From positions 73,153,719 to 73,217,718 of the forward strand of contig OY755046.1 in the NCBI GenBank assembly GCA_963576565.1: a stretch of DNA of 64,000 nucleotides. The letters run 5' to 3'. Below the pieces are notes generated by a model that saw nothing but the letters and a program-made list of their open reading frames with translations, did no database searches and was not told where the DNA came from. The position numbers and the translations under genes were made by a program. The first letter of the stretch is position 1, and the number at the start of each line of letters is the position of its first letter. This DNA is from Aspidapion aeneum (taxonomy: Eukaryota; Arthropoda; Insecta; Coleoptera; Brentidae). Shown piece by piece: positions 50,401-62,861 of this stretch.

Positions 50401-53400
50401 GTAGTGTTTAGTCTCCGCATTGAAACGGAAAGAGATAATTCCCCGTCTGCACAGTGCGTTGTTGCCAACATACTACATAGTATTAATGCCCATGTCGTGC
50501 AGCGCTCCGCCCCGTTGGCAAAGGTTCGCGTCCGATTAAGGGAGGTTTATACCAAAAAAAATTGTCCGTGTCCGGTTATTAGAGTGTCCGGTTATAGGAG
50601 TGAATTTTACATGTAAAGAAATAGGGAAAAACTTGGTTCCAATATATTTGTCCGCCTAAAAGGAGTGTCCGCTTATTAGAGGTGTCCGGAAGGAGAGGTT
50701 TCATTGTATATTTTTCTTATTTAAATTATAGTTTGATCATAATTTTAACTATAGTTTTAACAATATTGAAATAGAAAGTGTAAATAATATAAAAGACCTT
50801 GGTGTTATAATGGATGTATCTTTATCCTTTAAAGATCATATGGATTACATACAAAATAAGGCTTTGAAAATGTTAGGTTTTCTTAAGCGTAGTGTTTCAG
50901 ATTTTAGCAATTTGTGTAGTTTTAAAAATTTGTACTGTTCCCTTATTTGATCTGTCTTGGAGTATGCATCGACTGTTTGGTCACCATTCTATGATGTTCA
51001 CGTGGATAACTTAGAAAAAGTCCAAAGAAAATTCTTTAGATTTATAGCATATAAACTTAAAATCCCAGTTGAAAATATAAACTATAATGACATCAGTAAA
51101 TTACTAAATTTACCTAAACTAGAAAACAGGAGAGTCTTTTTAGACCTAATATTTTTTTATAAAATTTTAATTGGAATGATTGATTCGCCAGATTTATTAC
51201 AAAGAATCTCTTTATCTATCCCACAGGCTAATCTAAGACACCATGAACTGTTTTACGTTGAACACCATAGAACAAACTATGGGCAAAATATTCCAATACA
51301 GCGATTGTGTAAAATTGCCAATACACTGTCAAGTGATATAGATTTTTTTTAATGTTAATTTAAGAAAATTTAGGGCTCAAATTCAACTTGAAATTTTTTA
51401 ATTTATTTTAAGTATTACTTATAAGCAATTATTGTATCATTACTTGTATTTTAAAATGGTTAATCCGTAAATATCCCAACTAACATTTATAGTAGCGACT
51501 ACATGTTCTAAAGGCTTTGCTACTTTCTTATAGTAGAAATGTGGTGATCCCAACCAAAATTTGTTACTTTTTAGTTCTAACTACTATTTAGTATCAGGAA
51601 ATAGTAGATGTTTTGTAAAAACGACCCTCTAAACTACTTCTTAGGATTGTTTCTTGATAGTCGATTCTGATAGTCTTCTCTACCACAATAGGACGTTGCT
51701 AAAGTTTTACTTTCTTTTTAGTCGTTATTTCGTAGTCGCCCTGACTTTTATATCCTACTTAATTACCACTAGAAAGTTAAGCTTCATTGGAGTCCCAAAC
51801 AAGTGTATCCGACAACTACATTATAACTTTAATTTTTACCACAAAAGTTTGTGTCATCATAGTAACATCTGATGTAACAATGTAGACAAAACAACATTGT
51901 GGATCAACTTTAAAGCCGCAACTACTTTGACTTTTTTTTAATGTCGATCTTTTAAAGTAATCTCTCCTTCCTGTTTCTACTTTGAAAACGCAGACTTTTT
52001 GAAGTCGCATCTTTGTCGCACACATTCTTAACCCTACTTTTTGTTGCTCCTTTTATAATATGGGAATATTAGGAATAGTTTTGCAAATATTTTTTAACTA
52101 CCTTGAGCAGTCCATTTTTTCGAGCTCATTGCTTGACCATTTTGCAAAACAATCAAAATGCAAAATATTGATCCAAAGTATCGAGTACCGCACCCGGATT
52201 TTAAGAATTCCCTGGTCCATGCTTAATCTCCATCCTTAATCTTTTACGCTACTTGTTGCTGTTCTATTCACTGTCTTTACGGTCGTTCGTGGTTTGTGCT
52301 GTGGCACCACCCTATCGCCATCGTAACCCTCTTGTGCGGACTAAACCGAATTCCTTTATCTATGCCTCTTGTGCTGACGTGTCGTGTCTCACTGTGATTC
52401 ATTTTATGTGTTGAGCTTGGGTCAATAATTCTTTTTGGTTTTCTTCAAATTTGTGCTGTTGTTAAAGCTTGGTTTGAAGTGAATAAACTTAAATTTGTGC
52501 TGTGTTACATTTTAAAAAACTCTTTTTATTGGCACTTCATTTATTGTTCTAATGGAATTTAATTTATCTTGTTTTTGTTTTAAAACCTACCACAAATTCG
52601 CGCTCGTACATAACCTATAAGCAGTGGTGTTGTTGTTGACAGAAACGGCAAATGACAAGTGGCGACATCCCAATAACTTGAGGGTAGTAGTTATACTTAT
52701 CGCGTGGTTCCTATCACTCTGTAGACGTTTTCTAGTGGCGAAAGCTAGTTAATAATACGTTTCTGCAACGAAGGAGTAGAAATTCGAGTGTGTTATCTAG
52801 AACTAAAAAGGAATGCCGACATAAAAGTCGTAAGTGACACGTTGCCGTAACTTAGGCTCACTTTCAAGTAACTCTTTCGACTATCAGGGAATATAGTTTG
52901 GGACGCCATGTTTTTATTTAAGAAAGAAAATTTAATATTTTTGTTGTCGTTTTATGAGCTCATATTAAAGAGCTATACTATTTTAGAAACAAATTAGTTG
53001 AAGCTTACCAAAAATGCTCTTCTTAAGCACTATTTATTGGAGTTAACTGTCGATTATGAAAACATAACCTCCAAAATCACAACACAAAAATTCCATCAGC
53101 TACCAGAAAACGGCTCAATTTTACGGGCGCACCGGTTTTTTGCAATATATATAATGCATGTTATACAAAAAACTTTGCGTCGCACTCGAATTTTGATCCT
53201 CTGCTCGTAAATTCTCACACTTTTGGATAACATAGTACATATTATAACCATAACCAAACAAAAAAACTAAGCGAGTCTGTTTACTGTTGTTTCCACCATA
53301 TTGTGTAACAATTCTACCAAAAAGAAACGATTATATTATTTGCAACTACATCGCAACTTTTGTGCCATTACGGAAAAAAAACAGCCTCTACGACGTAGTA

Positions 53401-53789
53401 GATACCTGGCTACGACGTAGTAGTGTAGTTGTTACTACAGTGACTTTAAACACTTGGCCTAGTAGTTATAACCAGAAATTGGTTCCCCACTTAGGGAATT
53501 ATAACGTCGCTGTATGGTATACTGAGACGTAGCGGGAGTACGTTGCGGTTACTTTTAAGAAATTCTTTCTAGTTGGGGTTTCGTCGGTACAACTTTAAAT
53601 GTTTGTTGGGTATAAACTAAACTAAACTAAAAAAAAAATAATTTTAATTTTTTTTATAGATGTGGCAATGTAGCAGCAATCTTAGAACTTAACGAACACC
53701 TACAAAGAGACTTTACAATATTCGAAGCAGCGCCGCAGGAAACAAGGGGCATTCCATCTAAAAAACCGCAGGCTGATTATTTTTTGTAA
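47411..53789 (+). CDS. Pp4-19C: Protein phosphatase 4 catalytic subunit
   Basis: Three coding exons: 47411-48014, 48690-48879 and 53660-53789, 924 nt, 307 residues, the exact length of PP4C. PP2A-family Ser/Thr phosphatase that binds two metal ions. It works with regulatory subunits in centrosome, DNA-damage and signalling roles. Motifs: GDIHG (residues 53-57), GDFVDRG (81-87), RGNHE (112-116), and the C-terminal DYFL tail that is carboxymethylated in this family. The start [17 protein letters not shown] matches insect PP4. ATG is the first base after the splice acceptor, so the whole 5' UTR is in an upstream exon. Intron 2 (4.8 kb) holds a Tigger element with a solo LTR, a retrotransposon and a CCCAAC transposon, yet the coding sequence is intact. 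Confidence 0.98.
48015..48689. repeat. PP4 intron 1 with a 19-bp perfect hairpin
   Basis: 48267-48285 and 48300-48318 are exact inverted copies (GAATTTATAAAACAAACAT) with a 14-base loop. The rest is AT-rich with no gene. Confidence 0.8.
48932..50706. mobile_element. Tigger/pogo element in PP4 intron 2
   Basis: Flanked by TA. Starts CAGTGAAACCTCCTATAAGC and ends GGAGAGGTTTCATTG. The minus strand at 50290-50160 has a decayed helix-turn-helix (HLSAR, FNIGKT). A solo LTR sits inside. The interior resembles 12700-12981 and 26590-26800. No catalytic domain remains. Confidence 0.9.
49009..50148. mobile_element. Solo LTR nested in the Tigger element
   Basis: 1140 bp starting TGTAAAGG and ending CGTTACA, flanked by AGAG on both sides (49005-49008 and 50149-50152). 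The flanking Tigger sequence joins cleanly when it is removed. TATAAATA at 50102 could be its core promoter. No gag/pol is present, so LTR-LTR recombination is the likely origin. Confidence 0.75.
50750..51420 (+). mobile_element. Non-LTR retrotransposon C-terminal fragment
   Basis: Reads [18 protein letters not shown], then (51352 frame) [40 protein letters not shown] and [18 protein letters not shown]. One internal stop. Same type as 14270-15250. Confidence 0.88.
51475..53610. mobile_element. CCCAAC-ended DNA transposon, longer copy
   Basis: 2136 bp, inverted ends CCCAAC[A/T]AACA. Left and right portions match 2221-3420 nearly base for base. The extra 0.95 kb (about 51930-52870) has no recognisable transposase. 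Flank TAT on both sides may be the target duplication. It ends 49 bp before the last PP4 exon. Confidence 0.82.
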
Positions 53790-54547
53790 GGTATTTTTTA
53801 GTGACCTTAGGGTCTTTGTATTTTATAGGTTGTAAGAATATTGCAAAAAATACTTCTTTTTATTGTTTGAGTGTCAACAAAATTCCACAATTTTTCAGTA
53901 CATATTTTTTTAAGTTAGCTTTTTTGAATACTTTGACACATAAAGAAAAGAAGTAGGTAAATATTATAATTGTAGACTATTTTGTTTTTAATTTTTTTAG
54001 TTATAATTGTTTAGTTAGTGCATTTCTTATTTGTATTATTTTAATTTATTGTGTCACCAACTCTATGATAGGATATTTAAAAAAAAATTAACAAAATATA
54101 AGAAAAATGTTAGTTTCTGTGACTGTAATATTAAAAAAAAAAATGAAGATAAGAACAATTTAAAATAAAAAAAAAATCGTAAGTAATTCTTGTTTTTGGC
54201 AATTTTTAGTATTAGCTATTTGTTAGTTTTTAAGTTTTTTATTATTTAGGTGCTCTTTGCAAAAATAGTAAAACAAAAATCATTCAAATTTAAGAAAAAT
54301 TATGTATTTCCTTCTAAAACATTGTTCATATTTGACTGCCAAAATAAATTTTATACCCAAAAATAGACACCTTTGCAAAAATCTCTTCTTCCTCTATCCT
54401 TAAAAAAATTCACAATTTTTTAAATAAAAAAAACAAAACGATTCCTTCATAATTTGTGAACGAACCCTGAAAATCAGCTTTCAATGAAAAAGGATTATCA
54501 TTGCTTTCAAGCAAGAATCTGACATTTAGCCACCAGTCAAAACAAAA
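53790..54547. other. Intergenic region between PP4 and Mybbp1A
   Basis: AT-rich, no gene or clear repeat. It must hold the PP4 3' end and the promoter of the next gene. The start context at 54548 is AAAATGGCC. Confidence 0.4.
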
Positions 54548-57500
54548 ATGGCCGACGAAATCCTCGTGGACGAAGAAAATGCCGAAAAAACAGTTGAAAA
54601 CTCAAAAAGAAAATTGGAAAAGACGATTTTGGATAATTTTTCCAAATTAGTGAACCCCCACGAGCAAGTGAGAATTAAAAGTGCGGGTAATCTACTTAAA
54701 TACCTGGCAGAAAAGGACGAAAAACCAAATGTAAGGTTATGTTTATTTGGCGCATTGCTTAATTTTTTGTTTAATTTTAATTAAACTAAACATGATTGAA
54801 CTATAAAACTTAACACATAAGTAAAAAACCAGATGTTTTATAAGTGTGCCAAATCTTATTGAGCTGGGAGTTTTGGTTTGGTCACAAACAATTGTCAAAA
54901 TTTTGCGGAACTGATTTAAAAATAAAAAACAAACTTAAAGTGGTAAGCCATGAAACTTGTAGTTCTATTACATCTATTTATGCCAAGTTTCATTGTTCTG
55001 CACTCAATGTTTTGACTTTTACTTGAATTTTTATTTTATTTTTTAACTTTTAGGACTCCAATGAGCTTAAGTATGCTTTGAAGCGACTTGTAAGGGGCTT
55101 AGGCTCCAGTACAACTACAGCCCGAATTGGATATTTTACTACTTTAGTTGGTTTGTTAAATATTGATGACAATATTGCAGTTAGTGAAATCTTGGAACTT
55201 GTCAAGTCTGAGTTACATAAGTCTGCCAAGAATAGTCAAGGAGTAAGTCCCTTTTGAGTCACAATAGACCCACTGGTGGTTGCAGTGCAAGGCACACTTA
55301 CATATGAATCTGTTACTTATTTAACTACAGTGAAGTCTGCTTATAACGAACTCGTTTATAGCAAACTTCTGGTTAATACAAACCTTTTTTCTTTATATGA
55401 AAAGTCATCCATAAATACTCATGTATTGTCTTACTGGTTATAATGATCCCGCTTATAGCAAACTTCCGGATATAACAAACCTAATTTTAATAATCTAGAA
55501 TATGTATTTCTCTTTTAAAACGAACTTTATATAAGCAGACAATGGGCGTTTTCACACTAGATGATATGGCAACGACATGAATAATTGCAAAGACATGCAC
55601 AAGACCCAGAATATGATCATGAGTATGAATTCGATAATGATGCTTGATTTAGTAGAAGAACAAGCTAAAAGAAAAATGTGTGAATTCGATTTTAACAATT
55701 ATGTGACTGTTGATAAAGACATTGTAGCAAGAGAAACATTGACTGATGAGCAAATTATAATCTCCCCGTAACCTCAAACATGGTTTCAAGTGATAATGAC
55801 GAAGATAATGATGATCCTGTTCAAGATAATTCTGTTGAAGTCACTAAGGTTTATGTTCCAACCATTCGTGAAATAAAAAACAAAATTTCGGAAATTCATA
55901 ATTTTTTGGAATCATGCCAAGTTCCTGACAAAATATGGGCATCATTTTGTAACCTTGAAAGCTATATAAACAGGGAATATTTTTCAAGTAGAAATGTACA
56001 AACAAAAATTATGGATTTCATAATAATAAAAAAAAAGGTTTAGGCTTCTTTTATGTATGTATTACATACCACCATATTATATACTTTACATATTTATATG
56101 TATAACAATAATAATAAACGTCTTTATTCATATGTATTCTGCCTTTTTCTAAAAATATAAAAATTTATAGTATTTTTTTAAATATTTTTAGTTCTCTTAA
56201 TCTTGGATACTATTAAAAAAAGAAACACAAAAAATTAAACAAAATTTATTTATTACTGTTTATAACGAACCTCGGATATAACGAACCTCGGATATAACGA
56301 ACCTCAGATATAATGAACTGTATTTAGTTAATTTTTGAGGTTCATTATATCCGGACTTCACTGTACTTTTGTTTACTGTAACCAACTGATTTTGTTAACT
56401 GTTACTTTATTTATGTTTTTTTTGGTTTTAGGAAAATGCTGATATTTTTATAGGTCAAATACTGACTTGTGGAGCCATTATAAAATCCAATTTATGGAAG
56501 AAATGTGATGAAACTCACAAAAAAGAAATAATAGACACACTAATAGGAGCAGGAAAAGCGAGAGTATATTTGGCCATTGTGAGCAACAGTTTTTTCATTG
56601 AACTGTTTTCTCAAGTAACAGAAAAAGAATTTAAAAAACTTATATTTCCACAAATTAAGCCAAAACTAGAAAAACCATGGACAGAACAAAATTTGGACAC
56701 TCTATATTTCTTGTTCACTTTAAAATCAAAATTTCCAAAAATCTGCAATACAGAATTTTTACAATCATTTTTGGAAACACCTGACATAATTTCTGATGAA
56801 AGCTTAGGAAATGTGTCAAATATTCTTATGACAGTTTTAAGGGTAACATCTATAAAACATCCTGTATATGGGGAAATTGTGAAACATTTAAATTCAGATA
56901 TTACAACAAATCTCTTTGTGAAGTTAGATGATCATTTGAGGAACCCTAATAGAAATCGGCTGTTAGTTTTCATTCAAATCTTAACTAATGTTTATTCAGA
57001 CATTTCACAACACAAAAAAGAAATGTTTTTTGAGTACATACCAGAATTACTTACCCCAAATTTCATCAGGCAATTAGTTGCATATTTTCAAAGTTTGATT
57101 AAAAGAATGAAAGACAAACAATTTAAAGAAATGGTTGATAAATTGTTTGAAACCCTGTTGAATGTTTTAAAACTCGAAAAAGTCCAATCAAAAACCAAAA
57201 TATCAGTTCTCAAAAAATTTCTATTTAAACCAGGAACATTTATTTTTGAAAAACGAACAAGAAGCAAAATAATACAACAAATCACCTTAACTCTAGACTC
57301 AAAAGGAGTAAAAAAGTTGGCCAAAGTCTACAGAGGAGTAACTGAAGGCAGCGAAAAAATTAACAGTGATGAACATTGGTTAAACAATGACAGACTATAC
57401 AGTGCTCATTTGTTGATTAAGCTGTTAAGTCACCCTAGTATGAAAAATGAAAATGAATGGAAAGTAGATCAATTAACTTTCTTGATGTCAGTCTCAATGT

Positions 57501-60500
57501 TTAGAGAAGAAAATGGAATAAATATTGGAAGAGAACTCGCAGGTATATGGGTCGTCTTTTTTAATAAAAAATTTCACAAATTAAAAAATTTATTTTTAGA
57601 ATCACTAAAAACAGCTTTTTTAGGTTGTTTTCAATAAATTTCTAATAAAAAATATACCAAAAATTTTTTTATCTTTTTAGAATCTTTAAAAACAGCTTTT
57701 TTTGGAGCGCTCGACCTCAAATTGCCAAAACTAGAAGAACTTCACACCATTTTAAGCAAACTGGTTGAAAATTTAAACTCAAAAATCAACCCAGAAAATT
57801 TGGAAACAATATTAAGAACACCACTAAATATTGAAGCATATGAACTACTTCAAAAAACCTTAAATGTGGTGCAAAAAATTGAAAAGAAGAAAAACAAAAA
57901 AGGTGGTTTAAAAGCTGTGTTTTTAACCATGTTTCTGCACATGATTTTGCAGCTTTTTAATGATGTCAAGTTAGCTACAGAATCGTTAAATGAGCTACAC
58001 AATTGCTACAAGAGAATAAAGGTGATTTTAAAGTTTTTACAAACAATAAATTAACCTTTATACTCAAATAATAACCTCACAAAACCAAATGCAGAGAAGG
58101 TTGGGACACTCTGTACAAAATCTTTTTTGAAAAACATTTTCTTGAACAGAAAAATTTTCACAAAAAAGTTTTTTTGATTATTTAAAAAAAAAAACTTTTT
58201 TGAAAAAAAAAATTAAATTGAAAATGAACCGAACCGAAGGTTTTTTTGTTTGAAAAGTCATTATTTCAAAAACGCTTTTTGCAAACGTTAATGTAATTCG
58301 AAATTTTGTTTTTTGGAAAAACGATTTTTCCACCCATAAATTAAATTACCTACATTCGTTTTGAACGCAAAATGTTTTGACAAGAAACTTTTTAAAACAT
58401 TTTTTTTGCACTAACGTTTTCAAAAAGCAGCTTAAAAAAAATGACAATTTTTTTTTTTTTATAATTTTTTTTTTTAAATTACTACGACTATTATATCGGT
58501 TTAGAACGTTTTTCTACGTTGTCCGGCGCCTATTCTACACCTCCTTCGATCCTGACAATCATCTGTCAGATTTTTTTGACTCATTGATCTTTGGATGACA
58601 GTAAATTTGCCGGAACAGGTCTGACCTGTTCCCATTTTTATTATGACCTGTTCCGAAACATCTGCTCCTGCTCCAAACTGTTCCGGACTTTTCAAGGGAA
58701 ATAAATTGCAACTGTTCCGCATTTTATGAAAGGATCAATTTGTTCCTGCACTGCAGGAACAGATGTGCTGCATGAAATCTAACTATGCGTGTGCTCTGTT
58801 GTTGGTGTACAAATGAGGTACAGGGTGTTAACCGCTATATCTGGTTGTCGCTTATAACAATTTTATTTTTTTAAATAGAAAAAGAAATGCAATTTTTACA
58901 AAACGCTTCACTTTTTGCTGTTTTCCTTATTTCACGTAAATTTTATTGGATTAAAGGTTTTTTATATTCAATTTCAAATATTTTTATTGTTTCCTACTTC
59001 CTTGCTTTGAACGAAAGAAAACTCGGCGAGAAACGCCACTGTTAAAGATAATCTGCCGTACGTCACACCGCACCCCGCCAACCCTAGCAGCATGCGTGTT
59101 GTCTATCGATCAGCAATTTCTACGAGTTGCCCCAGTGCGCACTAAGTGTATCTCTGTCGTTTTTCAAAACAATAATTTAGAAAAGGACGAAGATACACCC
59201 CAGTGTGTGTCTCATAAAGGTTACGTAGCGAGCCTGAGAAAGATGCAGCTAGCTGAAGTGAAGACTCGGAACAGGCGTAAAAGCCATGTAAAAGCAGGGA
59301 GCAAGTGGTTTCTGTTATGTTCTGGCTCTCTCGAAGTTTCCTTGTCACTTCTGCTCCGGCGGAACAACTTGTTCCGGAAATTCATACCTGTTCCGACTTA
59401 CTCCGGGCACAGACCTGTTCCGAAAAGAACAGGTACTGCTCCGGAGTGCCATCTCTATTTAGGACGCCCTCTTTTTCTGCGCCCTATTGGTTGCCATTCT
59501 AGGACCTGCTTTGGTAATCTTTCGATGTTCATCCGTTGTACATGGCCGTACCATATCAGTTGCCTTTTAGTAATGTCATCCGTTATGCTTCCCTCGATTC
59601 CCAATCTTTCTTTTATGATCTCATTTCTTATGTAATCTATTCTAGATATTCTCATTGATCTTCTTATTGCATCCATTTCGAAACTTTCCATTTTTGTTTT
59701 GTATTTTTCTGTTACGCGACAAGTCTCTTTTCCATACAACAGCGTGCTTTTCGCCATTGTTTCATATATGTTAAATTATACATTCTTTTTTACCTCTCTG
59801 CTCCATAAAATACTGTTAAGACACCCAATAACCTTTTTTGCTTTTACTATTCTTTTTTCCAGTTCTTTACAGCTTGTTCCTCTCTTATCAAATGTGACAC
59901 CCAAGTATACATACTCATTGCATGGAGATATTGTTTGTCCATTGTCTAGTTCTAACTTACTGGATTCGTTTCCAATACATAAGTACTGTGTCTTGTCCAT
60001 GTTCACTGTTAATCCCCACTTTTGGTATTCTTCAGTTAATTTTCTTATCATATACTCCATGTCTTCTTTATCATTAGCTACAATTACTTGGTCGTCAGCA
60101 AACTGTAGTGTGTATATGGTAAATCAGTCGTTAAGTTGTATTCCCATTCCGTTTTTTAAATTAAAAACGCTTTTTCTAAGGACAATGTAATTAATTCAAA
60201 ACTTTGTTTTTCAAAAAAGGATTTTTTTGAAAAACCATGTATTAAAAAAAATTCAGTTATTTTTAAAAAAATATCCGTGACTCATAAATTAAATTACATT
60301 TTAGCATGACAAAAAAACAAAACACAACCTAGAAGACACTCAAAACCAATCACAAATGCCAGACGATACCCAAAACGACCCCGAATGGATCGAGGTGGTT
60401 ACAGACCTCTTTCTGAACCTCCTCTCGCACAACTCCCATCTACTAAGAAGCATAATATCCTGCGTGTTTCCTCACCTGTGCAGTCACATGAACTCAAACA

Positions 60501-62709
60501 CTGTTCATCAAATTGTTAGTGTGTTAGATCCGGAAAATGAAGATCCCCTCTCCAAGAACGGAGAAGAAGACGATGAAGAAGATAGTGAAGAATCAAACAG
60601 TGAAGGGGTGAGCAATGTTATATTTTATACTATGGCCGTTAGATGACGCTCTACACTTTTAATGGCAGGAGTAACATCTGTCTTGAACGAAGTTTGGGCA
60701 TCAATGAAGTAGGCAAAGTTGATGATCAATACAAGGGCGCGGTTCGGAAGTCACGTTAAGCAGATGATCCCGGGTTATGCATCACAAAATCAGTCAAAAC
60801 TTCAAACTTTTGAGAAAATAAAATTCCATACTGTTGGGTCGTCTTCATGTATTATAAATGTGAGAGTGAATGAATGAAACGAAATGTTTAAAATTGACAT
60901 TTTTCAATTTCAGGAAGAAGATAAACCCGAAAAAGACGACGACAACGACCCGGAAAATGACACTGACGAAAATGATTCTGGTAATGAAAGTTCAGATGAA
61001 GAGGATGATAAGGATGATACCAATCAGAATGACAAATTAAGAATGGCTTTGCATCAAGCGATGATGACTATGCATCAAAATGGCGACGGCAAAATGCCTG
61101 AAAGTGACCTTGAAAGTATAGATTTGGACAATATGAGTGATTCTGAGGGTAAATATTTTGTGGTGGTCTACCTTAAAGTATTCATTATGACAATGGTACA
61201 AATTTTACCGTCCCACTTATTTAACAATTTTTTAGTAATTTATTTTTTTTAGGTGACAAACTTGACAAGGCTTTAGCAGATGCTTTCAAACAATTCAAAC
61301 CAAACCACGGCCGTAAGAAAAAACAATCAAAAGACCAAGAAACTTTAACCCATTTCAGAATAAGAGTGCTAGACTTGGTCGAAATATACTTAGACTCAAA
61401 CCCTTCTATGATTTTAGCTCTAGAGATCATGTTGCCTCTATTAAAATCGGTTGAATTCAGTATAAGAGATGCACATCAAAAACCGCTTAATGATCGTTTA
61501 AAAAGCGTTCTGAAAAAATTACTTAACTTAAAAAAGTTTGAAGATACTGAAGGGGTTTCTGGGGATACCCTAGTTGGTTTGATAAAAAGTTTGTTGGAAA
61601 AGGGAACAAAAAATACGATTATCATTCAAGAAATGGGAGAACAAATATCTGATTGTTGTATTTTTGTCATAAAATGCTCCGAAATTTTGACCGCTAATGA
61701 AAATGTTTCTAAAAAAGAGAAAAAACATTTAAAAAATGAAATTTTGGAGGTCATAAGTGGTGAAATATACAATTTTTTCAATCGAAGGGACTGTTTGACA
61801 CCATATGTTCTTTTCAAAAATATTTTGAACCTTAATTGGACAGGGACCATAGGTATTGTACCCACTCTACTGGAGTATTTATTTTCTGAAGACATAAAAC
61901 AATTTAAAAAGAACCAAGTTTCAGAGCTTTTAAAAATATTTTATTCAAATCAGAGGTTTTTGAAACTTAACAAAGACAAAGTTGAAAAAAAGTTAGTTGA
62001 GTATCATGGGACGTTTTTTGAAAAAATCACACAGTTTTTTAAGGATTTAATAAATGAAAATTCCGATCAAAATAAAAATATTAAAGAACGTTTTATTTGT
62101 AATGTTTTAAATCTTCTATTTTCAATGAAACATAGTGGTTTAAATTTTGAAATAGACTGGAAAGAATTAGGAGAAGTAGTCAGAGAATACAGAAGTTACA
62201 AAAGCTTTTCAAAAGATGCAAAATTAGCGTATAACAAATTTTGCAAAAGTATAGGTGTATCACCTATTGTTAAAATGAAAAATAATGTTACAAAAATCTC
62301 AGAAAAAGATGAAATTGAAGTAGAAAAAACAGAAAACGGAGTTTCCAAAAAAGATAAAAAAGGAGAAAAACGAAAATTAAACAAAGAGAAACTAAAACTT
62401 AAAAAACAAGCAAAAAAATTAAGACTTGAAGGATTATCTGAAGGTTTTGAATTACAAAACGACGATATATTAAAAATGAATGAAAATAGCAATATGGATA
62501 TTGTTGATAACCAAATGTCAGATGAAGAAAAGGAAGAATCCAGAAGTAGTTTTTCAAAAAACAATGGTCACTTAAATGAGAGTAGTGAAGAAGAACAAGA
62601 AATAAACAATATGACACAACCAAAGCAAGAAAAATTAAAAAAGAAAAAAAGACACACAATGGGAGATGAAATATTATTAAGTAAAAAGAAACGAAAAATT
62701 AGTATATAA
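54548..62709 (+). CDS. Mybbp1A: Myb-binding protein 1A / DNA polymerase phi (Pol5-like) nucleolar protein
   Basis: Seven exons: 54548-54730, 55054-55242, 56432-57542, 57681-58021, 60305-60607, 60914-61148 and 61253-62709. They total 3819 nt, 1272 residues, close to vertebrate MYBBP1A (about 1300). The family acts in the nucleolus in ribosome biogenesis and Pol I/transcription control. Helical-repeat N-terminal two thirds (for example LKRLVRGLGSSTTTARIGYF, about residues 70-90). An acidic run across exons 5 and 6 (about residues 690-745, many E/D with GNESSDEEDDKDD). The hallmark segment DKLDKALADAFKQFKPN opens exon 7. A Lys/Glu-rich basic tail (from about residue 1125) ends KKKRHTMGDEILLSKKKRKI, typical nuclear/nucleolar targeting sequence. 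AATAAA at about 62767. Intron 4 contains a nested retrotransposon. Confidence 0.92.
55328..56363 (+). mobile_element. Second pogo/Tigger family element with transposase C-terminus
   Basis: 1036 bp between TA sites, ends CAGTGAAGTCTGCTTATAAC and inverse. 55577-55771 ends ARETLTDEQII; 55780-56043 begins MVSSDNDEDNDD and has IREIKNKISEIHNFLESCQV and IWASFCNLESYI, the C-terminal region of Tigger/jerky transposases, with the frame broken between them. Three 18-bp repeats of ATAACGAACCTCGG lie near the right end. In intron 2 of Mybbp1A. Confidence 0.85.
57592..57680 (+). repeat. Duplicated acceptor and exon start before exon 4 of Mybbp1A
   Basis: TTTTTAGAATCACTAAAAAC at 57592 duplicates TTTTTAGAATCTTTAAAAAC at 57674, including the first roughly 24 coding bases (ACAGCTTTTTT). 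Use of the first copy would leave the coding frame at a stop. The downstream copy gives the full-length frame. Confidence 0.75.
58080..58480. other. Mybbp1A intron 4, low-complexity
   Basis: Poly-A/poly-T-rich debris with a short AACCGAACCGAAGG block at 58225. No gene. Confidence 0.4.
58490..60130 (-). mobile_element. Non-LTR retrotransposon in Mybbp1A intron 4, split by an insertion
   Basis: Minus strand: FADDQVIVANDKEDMEYMIR (about 60110-60050), [59 protein letters not shown], then past the insertion [20 protein letters not shown]. It is interrupted at about 58600-59455 by a separate element. Confidence 0.9.
58600..59455. mobile_element. Insertion with GGAACAGG motifs inside the retrotransposon
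   Basis: Both ends are rich in TTCCGGAACAGG-like and CCTGTTCC motifs in inverted arrangement. Left CAGTAAATTTGCCGGAACAG; right ACTGCTCCGGAGTGCCATCT. Possibly hAT-type and non-autonomous. Its short open frames have no similarity I recognise. Confidence 0.65.
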
Positions 62710-62861
62710 AAAAAAATGTTTTTTTTTTGTTATTTTGTATCATTTAAGATTTTTCATAAATAATTTAATAAAAGAAAAAAGATATGAAAACGTTAATTGT
62801 TTTTTAATTATTTTCTAAAATTATAAAAATCAAATCACTTAACTAATAATAAAAATTTGTT
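62710..62861. terminator. Convergent 3' ends of Mybbp1A and Taf7
   Basis: The two stop codons are only about 150 bp apart. AATAAA on the plus strand at about 62767 serves Mybbp1A. No clear canonical signal was found for Taf7. Confidence 0.5.

Noticed and set aside
59096..59635. 179-codon open frame as a host gene
   Set aside because: It spans the boundary between the GGAACAGG insertion and an antisense retrotransposon, and has no recognisable family.
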